A stretch of DNA of 64,000 nt, from contig NZ_JBPXRR010000001.1 of NCBI RefSeq assembly GCF_051842935.1, forward strand, positions 2,046,001 to 2,110,000. Direction: 5' to 3'. The notes below the pieces were generated by a model. That model saw only the letters and a list, made by a program, of their open reading frames with translations. It made no database searches and was not told the DNA's origin. Positions 24,570 through 31,326 of this stretch are shown one piece after another (the stretch's first letter is position 1; every line of letters starts with the position of its first letter). The position numbers and the translations under genes were made by a program. Source of the DNA: Pseudalkalibacillus sp051842935. Lineage in GTDB: Bacteria; Bacillota; Bacilli; Bacillales; Fictibacillaceae.

Positions 24570-24890
24570 TTTATTGCTTCGGGTGGAGAGAAGCTCAGAG
24601 CTCTCCCACCCTTATAAAAAGAGTGAAAAATGAACGCTTCGGTATGGAGCCGAAGTCGTCGCACGTTAGGGTATTCATATATAGACGCTTTCCAGGTGTA
24701 GCTTTACAAGCGGGATCACCACGATCACTTTCCTATTCCACCTCAAGCTTAGCTTGACTACGACGGGTCACTAGTAACGATACTAGTGTATCTGGATATT
24801 TGCATGTCCCTTTAACGGACGATTTTTCGATGGTTAGTCGAAGCCGAGGGAGACGAGAACTCTAGCCAATTTGTAATGTCCTTCTTTACC
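24570..24890 (-). ncRNA. Hairpin-rich region resembling a TnpB omega-RNA / IS200-IS605 end
   Basis: Non-coding stretch between the dcm-like gene and the gapB-like gene. On the minus strand: GTCC/GGAC, CACTAGTAT-CGT-TACTAGTG, TCAAGC-TAA-GCTTGA and CTTCGG-CTCCATA-CCGAAG. A final hairpin GGGTGGGAGAG...CTCTCCACCC follows. The order of stems, ending in a CCGAAGC hairpin, resembles right ends of IS200/IS605-type elements and TnpB guide-RNA scaffolds as I remember them. No tnpA or tnpB gene is present. It could also be a leader of the gapB-like gene. Confidence 0.35.
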
Positions 24891-24951
24891 CTAAGATATA
24901 AGGGTAGCGGTATATACCTCTGTATAAAATTATTCTTCAACAAATTAATAT

Positions 24952-24992
24952 AAAAAAAAAACAGAAGTTCCTTTTTGGAAATTCTGTTTTTT
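24952..24992. terminator. Bidirectional terminator
   Basis: AACAGAA..TTCC and GGAA.TTCTGTT with loop TTTTT, flanked by A10 and T6. It separates the restriction-modification operon side from the hairpin region. Confidence 0.82.
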
Positions 24993-25063
24993 CATATTCC
25001 AGAGTTAGAATCATGATTATTAATTATCTGTTTTTAAATTGGAACTAATTATGAAATTAAATT

Positions 25064-25096
25064 AAGAAAAACATGTACTCTCTACAGAGTACATGT
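25064..25096 (-). terminator. Terminator of the restriction-modification operon
   Basis: ACATGTACTCT and AGAGTACATGT form a perfect 11-bp stem with loop CTAC. On minus it continues TTTTTCTT. The dcm-like stop codon lies inside it. Confidence 0.88.
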
Positions 25097-26176
25097 TTCT
25101 ATTTTTCTCATATCAATCACTTTATTATTAGTCAACATATCCTGTTTGATGGATTCAGCAATCCTATTTGCTAATAATGGAGGAACCGCATTTCCTACCT
25201 GCTTCATTTGAGATGTTTTAGTTCCATAAAAGATAAAGTCATCTGGGAATGATTGTATTCTCGCAGCCTCTCTTACTGTAATTGCACGATTCAAATATGG
25301 ATGTGTAAACCGTCCAGAGGAAGGAGTATCAAATCGAGTTGTAATTGTAACTGATGGATCAGACTTAATGATTCTTGACCAGGTTCCGCTATATATAGAT
25401 TTTGTCAGATGTTCTACAGGTAATGATTCCCTACCTCTTTCAGGAGGGACTAACTTCATTCGTTCAATAGCAATATCAGAGTGATTTGTGGCTACATGGT
25501 TATATAGTTTCCGAGAATTTTTTCTTAACATTACTTGGTAATTTGTTTTTGGAGGATTTAAGTATTCTTGCTCAATCATCCCTTCACCTGAATTTAAATA
25601 AGCCAAATCAGAAATGGCTTCCCAGGATGATACCTTTTCAAAAAAACCTAACGGCAAGGAAATGCTTCCATCAATTTTTCCTATTATAAATGCTCTCCTT
25701 CTCATTTGAGGTACTCCATAATCGTAAGCATTTAATATTCCAGAATCCAAGTTATATCCAATTTTTTCAAATACATTATAAATATCAGTCTTAAAAGAAC
25801 CTTTGTTTGCAGTTAATAAATTCGGAACATTTTCCATTAGAAAATATCTAGGTTTTAAATACTCTACAACTCTGTAAAAATATTCAAATAAATAATTTCT
25901 TTCATCATCTAAAACTTTTCTTGCACCTTTCTGGGAAAAACCCTGGCAAGGTGGCCCGCCAATAATTACATCAATTTTCCCTTTATACTCGGAAAAAACA
26001 GATGGAATATCAAGCTTTGTAATATCAATATTAAGCATCTTTGTTTTAGGGTGGTTCTCTTTATAAGCCTTAGAAATTTCCTTATCAATTTCATTAGCAA
26101 TTACCACATTAAATCCAGCTTGCCTAAACCCAAGAGAAAGACCTCCTACCCCCGAAAATAAATCAATTATGTTCAC
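25082..26176 (-). CDS. DNA (cytosine-5) methyltransferase
   Basis: A 364-aa m5C methyltransferase with all main motifs in order: I DLFSGVGGLSLGF (residues 5-17), IV GGPPCQGFSQKG with catalytic Cys77, VI MENVPNLL, VIII RRRAFIIGK, IX around TITTRFDTPSSG and X QMKQVGNAVPPLLA. The short target-recognition region lies between VIII and IX. The GTG start at 26176 abuts the stop of the preceding methyltransferase. It is the last gene of the operon. In LlaJI- and BsuM-type systems, m5C methyltransferases protect against McrBC-like nucleases; here it is probably the protective enzyme. Confidence 0.94.
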   Translation of the reverse strand: MNIIDLFSGVGGLSLGFRQAGFNVVIANEIDKEISKAYKENHPKTKMLNIDITKLDIPSVFSEYKGKIDVIIGGPPCQGFSQKGARKVLDDERNYLFEYFYRVVEYLKPRYFLMENVPNLLTANKGSFKTDIYNVFEKIGYNLDSGILNAYDYGVPQMRRRAFIIGKIDGSISLPLGFFEKVSSWEAISDLAYLNSGEGMIEQEYLNPPKTNYQVMLRKNSRKLYNHVATNHSDIAIERMKLVPPERGRESLPVEHLTKSIYSGTWSRIIKSDPSVTITTRFDTPSSGRFTHPYLNRAITVREAARIQSFPDDFIFYGTKTSQMKQVGNAVPPLLANRIAESIKQDMLTNNKVIDMRKIETCTL

Positions 26177-26944
26177 TTACGTCAACTCCCGAGAAAATAA
26201 TGATGTTAACTGGTAACCTTTTTCTACATCATCTAAACGTAACTTAGCCACATCATAATAATTTTGATCTATTTCTATGCCGATAAAATTACGGTTATTT
26301 CTCTTCGAAACTACACCTGCAGTTCCACTACCCATAAAAGGATCAAGAACCACATCATTTTCATTTGTTAGTACTTGAATAAAATGCTCAAATAATTTTT
26401 CTGGCTTTTGAGTTGGATGACCGCCGTATTTTTTTTCACCTGCAGGTGCAACGGAAGTTTCAATAAAGTCATGTAATGCCTTTCCATTATTGTTGTAAGT
26501 ACCTGTCCTTCCTTTTGAAACAAAATACAACCAACCCTCAGTTGAATTGATAAAATGTAAGTTCATGTTTCGTGGCATAGGATTTTTTTTGTGCCAAACA
26601 CCTGTAGTTTTATAATAAAATTTGTGTTCGGTAGCAAGTTTAACCATAGTTTCAACCCTGAGAAGAGACATAAACATAATCATTGAGCCTTTTTTCTTAA
26701 GTACACGTTGAGCCTGCTCAAAAAACATGTGCATACTCTTTGTCCATTCTTCAAACTCCATATCGTCCCAGCCTGCATCTCCAAAAAAGTTATCACGCAT
26801 TTTTTTTAAATTAGTTTGTCTATCTCTCATGAAATTCCCAAGATTATATGGAGGATCAGTTAGAATTAAATCGACACTCTCATCCTCAAGACCTTTTAAG
26901 ATATCAAGGCAGTTGTTGTTATATATTTTGATATGTTGTTCGAT
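26177..26944 (-). CDS. Beta-class DNA methyltransferase (N6-A or N4-C) without a standard start codon
   Basis: Motif IV (LILTDPPYNLG) is N-terminal and motif I (VVLDPFMGSGTAG) C-terminal, the beta-class order (CcrM/HinfI type). DPPY suggests adenine-N6. The frame reads IEQHIKIYNNNCLDILKGL immediately after a TAG stop (26945-26947). Its first codon is ATC at 26942-26944, five bases after TAGGTGG. The first ATG, at 26830, lies beyond DPPY and would remove the catalytic motif. So either initiation is at ATC, or the start ATG has been lost by mutation. It lies between mcrC (18-bp gap) and the m5C methyltransferase. Confidence 0.85.
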   Translation of the reverse strand: MEQHIKIYNNNCLDILKGLEDESVDLILTDPPYNLGNFMRDRQTNLKKMRDNFFGDAGWDDMEFEEWTKSMHMFFEQAQRVLKKKGSMIMFMSLLRVETMVKLATEHKFYYKTTGVWHKKNPMPRNMNLHFINSTEGWLYFVSKGRTGTYNNNGKALHDFIETSVAPAGEKKYGGHPTQKPEKLFEHFIQVLTNENDVVLDPFMGSGTAGVVSKRNNRNFIGIEIDQNYYDVAKLRLDDVEKGYQLTSLFSRELT

Positions 26945-26962
26945 CTAGACCACCTACTTAAC

Positions 26963-28198
26963 TTATAATAAAAAACTGATTAATAAATTTAAAAAAGCTG
27001 GATTATCTCCAGACAATGATAAGTCAACCGTCCTAATTTTTATTACCGTTTTATTTTGAGGATTTCTAACTTCATAGTTATCTATTATCTTATCATTTTT
27101 TGTCGATTTAGGATACAATAATATCCCCTCTTCAACCTTCGGGATACAATCTAGATATGTATTCATTTGGTACATGTCTTTTCCATCAAATCCCTTATTG
27201 TTCTTCCACTTTGTGTCTAAAACAAATGTTTTATTATTGTATGTAATAATTAGATCTGGTTTTAATTGCACTTTTTTTGATAATGAAGACTCTTGAACAA
27301 GCATATAATTTTTTTTGTTTTGATATATCACTTTACTATTTGGTAATGCTTTCTTAAACATTCTATAAATATACTTTTCGAACAACAAATTCATATCGAA
27401 TAACATGAAATTTATCTTTACTTCTCCACTTTTTAAATCTAATGCTAAACCTTTTAAAAATAACCTACAATAATTAAGCGTTTCTTCAAACCTTTTGGTA
27501 TTTCGACTAAGAATAATTTTATTAAGATCCGTTTCTTTTATATCGAGCAAGCTTACTTCATTAAAATCGACTAATAACCTTTTTATAAGTGATTTATTTT
27601 GATTAGATAATGTAATTTTTTTTGTAAACTCTAGAGTAAATCGAATAATTTGATTCAGGAGATTGTCTTCACTAAATTTAGAATACTTACAAACAAACTT
27701 GTGTTTTAAGTTTGCATTTTTTCTTAGGTTTTCTGGATAATCCACCTTCCCCTTTATTGTGTTTAAGTTTTGGGTATGTTTTTGATAGGTTTTATACATT
27801 CCATACCTAGATTGTTTTTCTAATTCAGTTAAAAAAAGAAATATAAGGACATCAAGAAAACCTTGTGTCCCATAACTAAGGTTTGAAATGATATTCTTCC
27901 TAACAGGTACATCATGTACGACTTGAAGCATGTGAACAAGAATTTCACGCAAACTTTCATCATTTTCGTTATTTGCGATTTTAGGTAGTATCTCAATAGT
28001 CCCATTTGGCATATTTATGATTCCTATCCATTGCATAGGAGATACCGTATTAAGTCCCCAGCTGAAAATCTTTTTATCTTGAATCAGTTCAAGCTCTCTT
28101 AAATATTTTGCATCTTCTCTAGTAATTTGTTTTAAATGCGGATCAAAACTGCTAGCAATTTTTATTTTTTGATGTTCAATTATTGATATTACTCCCAT
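26963..28198 (-). CDS. McrC-type restriction subunit
   Basis: A 411-aa McrC-family protein. The N-terminal part ('WIGIINMPNGTIEILPKIAN') is the McrB-contacting domain. The C-terminal PD-(D/E)XK nuclease has LKPDLIITYNNK, then VLDTKWK, which supplies the Asp/Asp-x-Lys catalytic set. The conserved 'NLLFEKYIYRMFKKALP' segment precedes it. It starts 16 bp after the McrB gene. With McrB it should form a GTP-driven DNA translocase and nuclease. Confidence 0.92.
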   Translation of the reverse strand: MGVISIIEHQKIKIASSFDPHLKQITREDAKYLRELELIQDKKIFSWGLNTVSPMQWIGIINMPNGTIEILPKIANNENDESLREILVHMLQVVHDVPVRKNIISNLSYGTQGFLDVLIFLFLTELEKQSRYGMYKTYQKHTQNLNTIKGKVDYPENLRKNANLKHKFVCKYSKFSEDNLLNQIIRFTLEFTKKITLSNQNKSLIKRLLVDFNEVSLLDIKETDLNKIILSRNTKRFEETLNYCRLFLKGLALDLKSGEVKINFMLFDMNLLFEKYIYRMFKKALPNSKVIYQNKKNYMLVQESSLSKKVQLKPDLIITYNNKTFVLDTKWKNNKGFDGKDMYQMNTYLDCIPKVEEGILLYPKSTKNDKIIDNYEVRNPQNKTVIKIRTVDLSLSGDNPAFLNLLISFLL

Positions 28199-28214
28199 GA
28201 TTACCCTCTATTCT

Positions 28215-29546
28215 TTAAGAATAAATCTTCCTTAATGAATCAACAGTAATTGAATCGGATACAAAATAGTCTTTCTTATTCTCAAGATTGAAATCTCCTT
28301 GATATTCAAATAAATCTTCTATATCAAGCATTGTATGTTTATATACAGCATTAGCTTTTAACTCTCCGTCTTCATCTAAGTCTGAAAAAATCAGTTGGAT
28401 TTTTTCTAAATCATCAAAGAAATATTCTTCAAGTAACGGAATCACTTTATTTACAATGACATCGCTAATATCATTAAAACTTGAAATAGAAGTAAAATAA
28501 GCATGTCCTATTTCAAAATTTTCATCTAATAATACATGAATTCTTTTATTGATAACAGTCAACAATTCAATTAAATTGATTCCTCCAATATTAGTTGGAT
28601 CTATTCCTTTTTCGCGTAAAGCAGTTTCTAAAACGTTGGTATCAGATTTCATAGGAATAAAATCAAACCTTCGACGTAAAGCCACATCAATAAGAGCGAT
28701 ACTTCTGTCAGCGGAATTCATAGTACCATAAATTGATACATTTTTTGGAACCCCAAATGGTTTCTTTGAGTACGGGAGCAGAACTTTTAATTCATTGGGC
28801 ATTTCTTCCCTCTTGTCTAGCTCAATCAGACTGATTAATTCTCCAAATATTTCAGAGATATTGCCACGGTTAATCTCATCAATAAAAATTGCAAACTCTT
28901 GGGTAGAATTATCTCTTGCGTTATCACAAATTAACTTGAATATACCATTAGTAATTTGGTATTTTATTTCAGAGTTATATTGCAGTTCAGAGTCTTCATC
29001 TTCAATTTCGCTTAATTGTTCTTCCAAATCTTCTTGTAGTTCATCACTATCGTCACTTTGTATTACAGGTCTAATTCCTTCAACAAAATCTTCGTATGTA
29101 AATGATTGGTGAAAAGTAACAAAATAAAATCGTTCCTTTATATTTGTGTTTTCAAAGTATGTATCAAAAAATTCAGGATCATACTCCCATAACTTTACAA
29201 AATCAACATACCAACCTATATTATTTTCACGAAATATCTGAGGAGAATTACTCGAAAAATTTGAATTTAAATTAATGTTATGAGCATTTAAAACAGTTGA
29301 GGGGGCTCCAGAGAAACCAGTAATATTTAATGATTGTATTATTGTTGATATTTCATTACTATTCATTAGGTTACCATGTCGTATTAATATTAACGCAATT
29401 AATACCCAATCTTGAGAAGACCGAATATAAGCATTTCGGATTTCTTCATCGGATATCTCAAAATCAGTATATTTTGTTTTTAATTTCTGTAAAAAAAAAG
29501 TCTTCCCTGTACCTGGAGGACCATAGTAAATAATATTTTCTCCCAT
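28215..29546 (-). CDS. McrB-type GTPase lacking an N-terminal DNA-binding domain
   Basis: A 443-aa AAA+ GTPase of the McrB family. Walker A GPPGTGKT is at residues 9-16. Walker B is FAIFIDEINRGNISEIFGEL, and the McrB signature MNSADRSIALIDVALRRRF is present. Known McrB and LlaJI.R1 proteins have 150-300 residues of DNA-recognition domain before Walker A. Here the motor begins at the start codon, which has a strong ribosome-binding site (AAGGAG) and only 13 bp to the previous gene. An acidic insertion (about residues 165-185) separates Walker A from Walker B. DNA recognition must come from another protein, probably the LAGLIDADG protein encoded just upstream. Confidence 0.92.
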   Translation of the reverse strand: MGENIIYYGPPGTGKTFFLQKLKTKYTDFEISDEEIRNAYIRSSQDWVLIALILIRHGNLMNSNEISTIIQSLNITGFSGAPSTVLNAHNINLNSNFSSNSPQIFRENNIGWYVDFVKLWEYDPEFFDTYFENTNIKERFYFVTFHQSFTYEDFVEGIRPVIQSDDSDELQEDLEEQLSEIEDEDSELQYNSEIKYQITNGIFKLICDNARDNSTQEFAIFIDEINRGNISEIFGELISLIELDKREEMPNELKVLLPYSKKPFGVPKNVSIYGTMNSADRSIALIDVALRRRFDFIPMKSDTNVLETALREKGIDPTNIGGINLIELLTVINKRIHVLLDENFEIGHAYFTSISSFNDISDVIVNKVIPLLEEYFFDDLEKIQLIFSDLDEDGELKANAVYKHTMLDIEDLFEYQGDFNLENKKDYFVSDSITVDSLRKIYS

Positions 29547-29559
29547 ATCTTCTTACTCC

Positions 29560-30336
29560 TTAAATTTTTTGAAATAGCGTTTGTTGAGTATGTTTCGGTT
29601 CAATTATTTTAACTCCATACAGTGGCGTACCAACTTCCTTAATCGAAAATTTATCAAGGACTTTTACGGTAGCTTTTTTAAATCGAACATCCGATACATA
29701 CCCAATATTAGACAAATAATTGATATGTTTGATACGAATCTGTTTCTTTCTCGGTGTCGAATCTGGTTTTTCTCTTTTTCGTGAATTTGAACCGTCATTA
29801 ATATTAGGTTCAATTCCCAAATTAGTTAAACATCGGACAACAAGATCCTTAACAGAATCGTTATCAAAATCTACAGCAATAAAACTTGATCCATCATAAG
29901 ATCCTCGACCATCAAATAATCCGATGATAAATGAACGTTGAACATCCTTGCTCGAACTTAGCAATTGCTCGGATATATCGTAAACCAAATCCTCTATCTT
30001 ATAATCGGTGTTTAACACCTCGAATAAAGTTACAATCCCTTTTTTACCCATATTAAATTTACCAAGAGTGAAGCCTTGGTTCTTTAAAAAATCGGTCATT
30101 TGAGTCATATCATTTTTCTGAATGGTTTTCGCCATATTTTTGACCTTAATGTAATGAGATTCCAAATCTTGAATCTCGTATTGTTTTGGGTTATGTCTTA
30201 TTGGAGCAAACCAATAAGTTACGCCATTAAATTCTTCGCGTTCGTCTGCCATCAATAATCCTAAGAAGTATGCTGCATCCTCGGTCAAGAACTTGGTCCC
30301 AAAATCAAAGCCTAAATCAATAACCTGATAATCCAT
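29560..30336 (-). CDS. LAGLIDADG-fold protein heading the restriction operon
   Basis: A 258-aa protein with two LAGLIDADG-type helices: AYFLGLLMADE (about residues 22-32) and FIIGLFDGRGS (about 136-146). It has the following strands 'FIAVDFDNDSVKDLVVRCL' and 'LSNIGYVSDVRFKKATV'. That is a single-chain, two-repeat layout like homing endonucleases. Acidic residues remain at the end of both helices (E32, D142), so cleavage is possible. It starts at 30336 after AAAGGGG and is followed 13 bp later by the McrB gene. Being first in a restriction operon whose McrB has no recognition domain, it is a good candidate for the DNA-specificity subunit. Confidence 0.8.
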   Translation of the reverse strand: MDYQVIDLGFDFGTKFLTEDAAYFLGLLMADEREEFNGVTYWFAPIRHNPKQYEIQDLESHYIKVKNMAKTIQKNDMTQMTDFLKNQGFTLGKFNMGKKGIVTLFEVLNTDYKIEDLVYDISEQLLSSSKDVQRSFIIGLFDGRGSYDGSSFIAVDFDNDSVKDLVVRCLTNLGIEPNINDGSNSRKREKPDSTPRKKQIRIKHINYLSNIGYVSDVRFKKATVKVLDKFSIKEVGTPLYGVKIIEPKHTQQTLFQKI

Positions 30337-30369
30337 GAAAAAATCCCCTTTAATGGTTGTTATATATTA

Positions 30370-30400
30370 ATTATAACATTATTTTACATTCAAATGAATG
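30370..30400 (-). promoter_or_regulatory. Probable promoter and operator of the restriction operon
   Basis: On minus, TATAAT (30370-30375) lies 34 bases before the LAGLIDADG start. An inverted repeat CATTCA-AA-TGAATG (30387-30400) overlaps where the spacer and -35 should be. The -35 hexamer is weak, as expected for a controlled promoter. No controller gene is adjacent. Confidence 0.5.
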
Positions 30401-30444
30401 GATATATCATTTTTATATTATGTGGAATTATTTATAAAAATATA

Positions 30445-30470
30445 AAAAGCATTGATAAATCAATGCTTTT
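30445..30470 (-). terminator. Element-borne terminator just after truncated gerE
   Basis: AAAAGCATTGAT...ATCAATGCTTTT stem, with U-rich sequence following on minus. It lies five bases after the stop codon of the truncated gerE frame, so sigmaK-driven transcription stops before reaching the restriction operon. Confidence 0.88.
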
Positions 30471-30484
30471 CAATCTACCGTAAT

Positions 30485-30530
30485 ATATGTGTTTCAAAAC
30501 ACATTTCATTAGAAATGTGATTTCGAACCG
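30485..30530 (-). other. Element-chromosome junction (right attachment site)
   Basis: Contains the gerE codon AAT (30508-30510) and, inside the element, the arm TGTTTCAAAACACAT (30490-30504). This arm is the inverted partner of the arm at 12831-12845. Host sequence begins to the right with TCT ATT-equivalent codons for I-S of HISN. Confidence 0.85.
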
Positions 30531-30654
30531 TTTTTTCGCTAATGAAAAGTTGTTCTGCAATCTCCCTGGTTGTCTTGTCTTGAACAAGAAGTTCGAATAC
30601 TTCTCTCTCCCTTTTTGTAAGTAGAGGCTTCGGTCGGTAGTGTTTATCTTTCAA
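30508..30654 (-). pseudogene. gerE: gerE, 5' part (codons 1-49), separated by the element
   Basis: Encodes the N-terminal part of GerE, the LuxR-type DNA-binding regulator of late mother-cell coat genes: PKPLLTKREREVFELL then ISEKTVRNHISN. The start is a TTG at 30654 after AAGGAGG. Before excision, translation continues into the element for EMCFETHILR and stops at 30475, giving a 59-residue protein without the last DNA-binding helices. Fusion at the AAT codon to 12826 gives RNHISN-TMQKLGVKG, matching the GerE consensus. The sequence shows no frameshift or nonsense mutation in either half. Confidence 0.95.
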
Positions 30655-30719
30655 TGATTTCACCCCTCCTTGCATGGGCTAACGAGCTGCGGTCATGCAG
30701 AAAAGATATTTAGTCAACA

Positions 30720-30747
30720 TATCATATGAAGGGATGAAAATGGTCGT
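30720..30747 (-). promoter_or_regulatory. SigmaK-type promoter of gerE
   Basis: Minus strand: AC (30746-30747), 17-base spacer, CATATGATA (30720-30728). This fits the sigmaK consensus (AC, 16-17 bases, CATANNNTA). It lies 66 bases upstream of the gerE start codon. B. subtilis gerE is transcribed by sigmaK, so the split gene still has its developmental promoter. Confidence 0.8.
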
Positions 30748-30772
30748 GACTTGCCACCACCAAAAAATTATA

Positions 30773-31240
30773 TTAGGCTTTGATGGATTTTTTCATATTC
30801 TCCATTCGCTCAATCATACTTTCTGTCCATTTGGCAGGTTTTCCTTGTGCTTTATCGATATGGACGATACGCCCTCTACCAACGAAAACTTGCTCTTTTT
30901 TCTCATTCTCAGCCATGTAATGTAAATCGATCGATGTCGTTCCGATGTTGGCAATCTTTACATAAATCTTCAGGGCTTCATCAAAAAACACTTGCCTGAT
31001 ATAGTCGCACTGCAAATCGGAAACGACTGGAATGGTAACACTTCCTGGCCTGCTCCACTCTTGCATGAATCCTAACGCCTTGAATAATTGGATTCTTGCA
31101 TCCTCGAAATACACAAACGGAACTGTATTATTCAAATGATTAAACGGATCGACTTCAGAAAAACGGACTTTGACATCCGTATGGAAATGAAACTCCTCTA
31201 CCCAATTTCCCCATTCTTCGATATATGCGATTCTTTTCAT
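30773..31240 (-). CDS. Acyl-CoA thioesterase, hot-dog fold (YsmA-like)
   Basis: A 155-aa 4HBT-type thioesterase: 'VKVRFSEVDPFNHLNNTVPF' contains the catalytic Asp and the usual N-H of the family, followed by 'YFEDARIQLFKALGF'. The gene lies between gerE and sdhB, as ysmA does in B. subtilis. The substrate is unknown. It has its own 5' region after the sdhB terminator. Confidence 0.88.
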   Translation of the reverse strand: MKRIAYIEEWGNWVEEFHFHTDVKVRFSEVDPFNHLNNTVPFVYFEDARIQLFKALGFMQEWSRPGSVTIPVVSDLQCDYIRQVFFDEALKIYVKIANIGTTSIDLHYMAENEKKEQVFVGRGRIVHIDKAQGKPAKWTESMIERMENMKKSIKA

Positions 31241-31263
31241 AACGGCCTCCTTCTATGTAAAAA

Positions 31264-31303
31264 AACAAGGACTGACCCATTTACGATGTTGAGTCAGTCC
31301 TTG
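31264..31303 (-). terminator. Terminator of sdhCAB
   Basis: AAGGACTGAC...GTCAGTCCTT stem with T7 on the minus strand. Confidence 0.87.
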
Positions 31304-31326
31304 TAGTTTCGTTGCTAATTTGAGAA

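Larger units (their letters stand above)
12825..30509. mobile_element. 17.7-kb gerE-intervening integrative element
   Basis: DNA between the two halves of gerE, 17,684 bp from core to core. It starts with a large serine recombinase gene reading toward the left junction and ends with a terminator that stops transcripts of truncated gerE. It carries no capsid, tail or lysis gene, so it is not a recognisable prophage. Cargo from left to right: HTH regulator, small orphans, GIY-YIG/DUF4357 protein, nested tyrosine-recombinase module, GIY-YIG protein, replication-relaxation-like protein, EVE-like protein, GapB-type GAPDH and a five-gene restriction-modification operon. Most of it is visibly AT-richer than the host; the nested module at about 17.5-21.5 kb is not. 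Gene direction and junctions are compatible with precise excision that restores gerE. Confidence 0.93.

Noticed and set aside
24509..24757. 82-aa plus-strand ORF in the hairpin region
   Set aside because: No ribosome-binding site, compositionally odd protein, and it spans several hairpins; treated as non-coding.
25082..29546. Plain type IV McrBC that cuts methylated DNA
   Set aside because: An m5C methyltransferase in the same operon would make such an enzyme suicidal unless their sites differ. A LlaJI/BsuM-like protective logic is more likely, though not proven.
12825..30509. Prophage
   Set aside because: No terminase, portal, capsid, tail, lysis or replication module is recognisable. Integrase and HTH genes alone do not make a phage.
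12746..30654. gerE as a dead pseudogene interrupted by an insertion
   Set aside because: Both halves are free of mutations, the joint is codon-exact, the promoter and terminator are kept, and a recombinase with matching sites is present. Decay would have left frameshifts.
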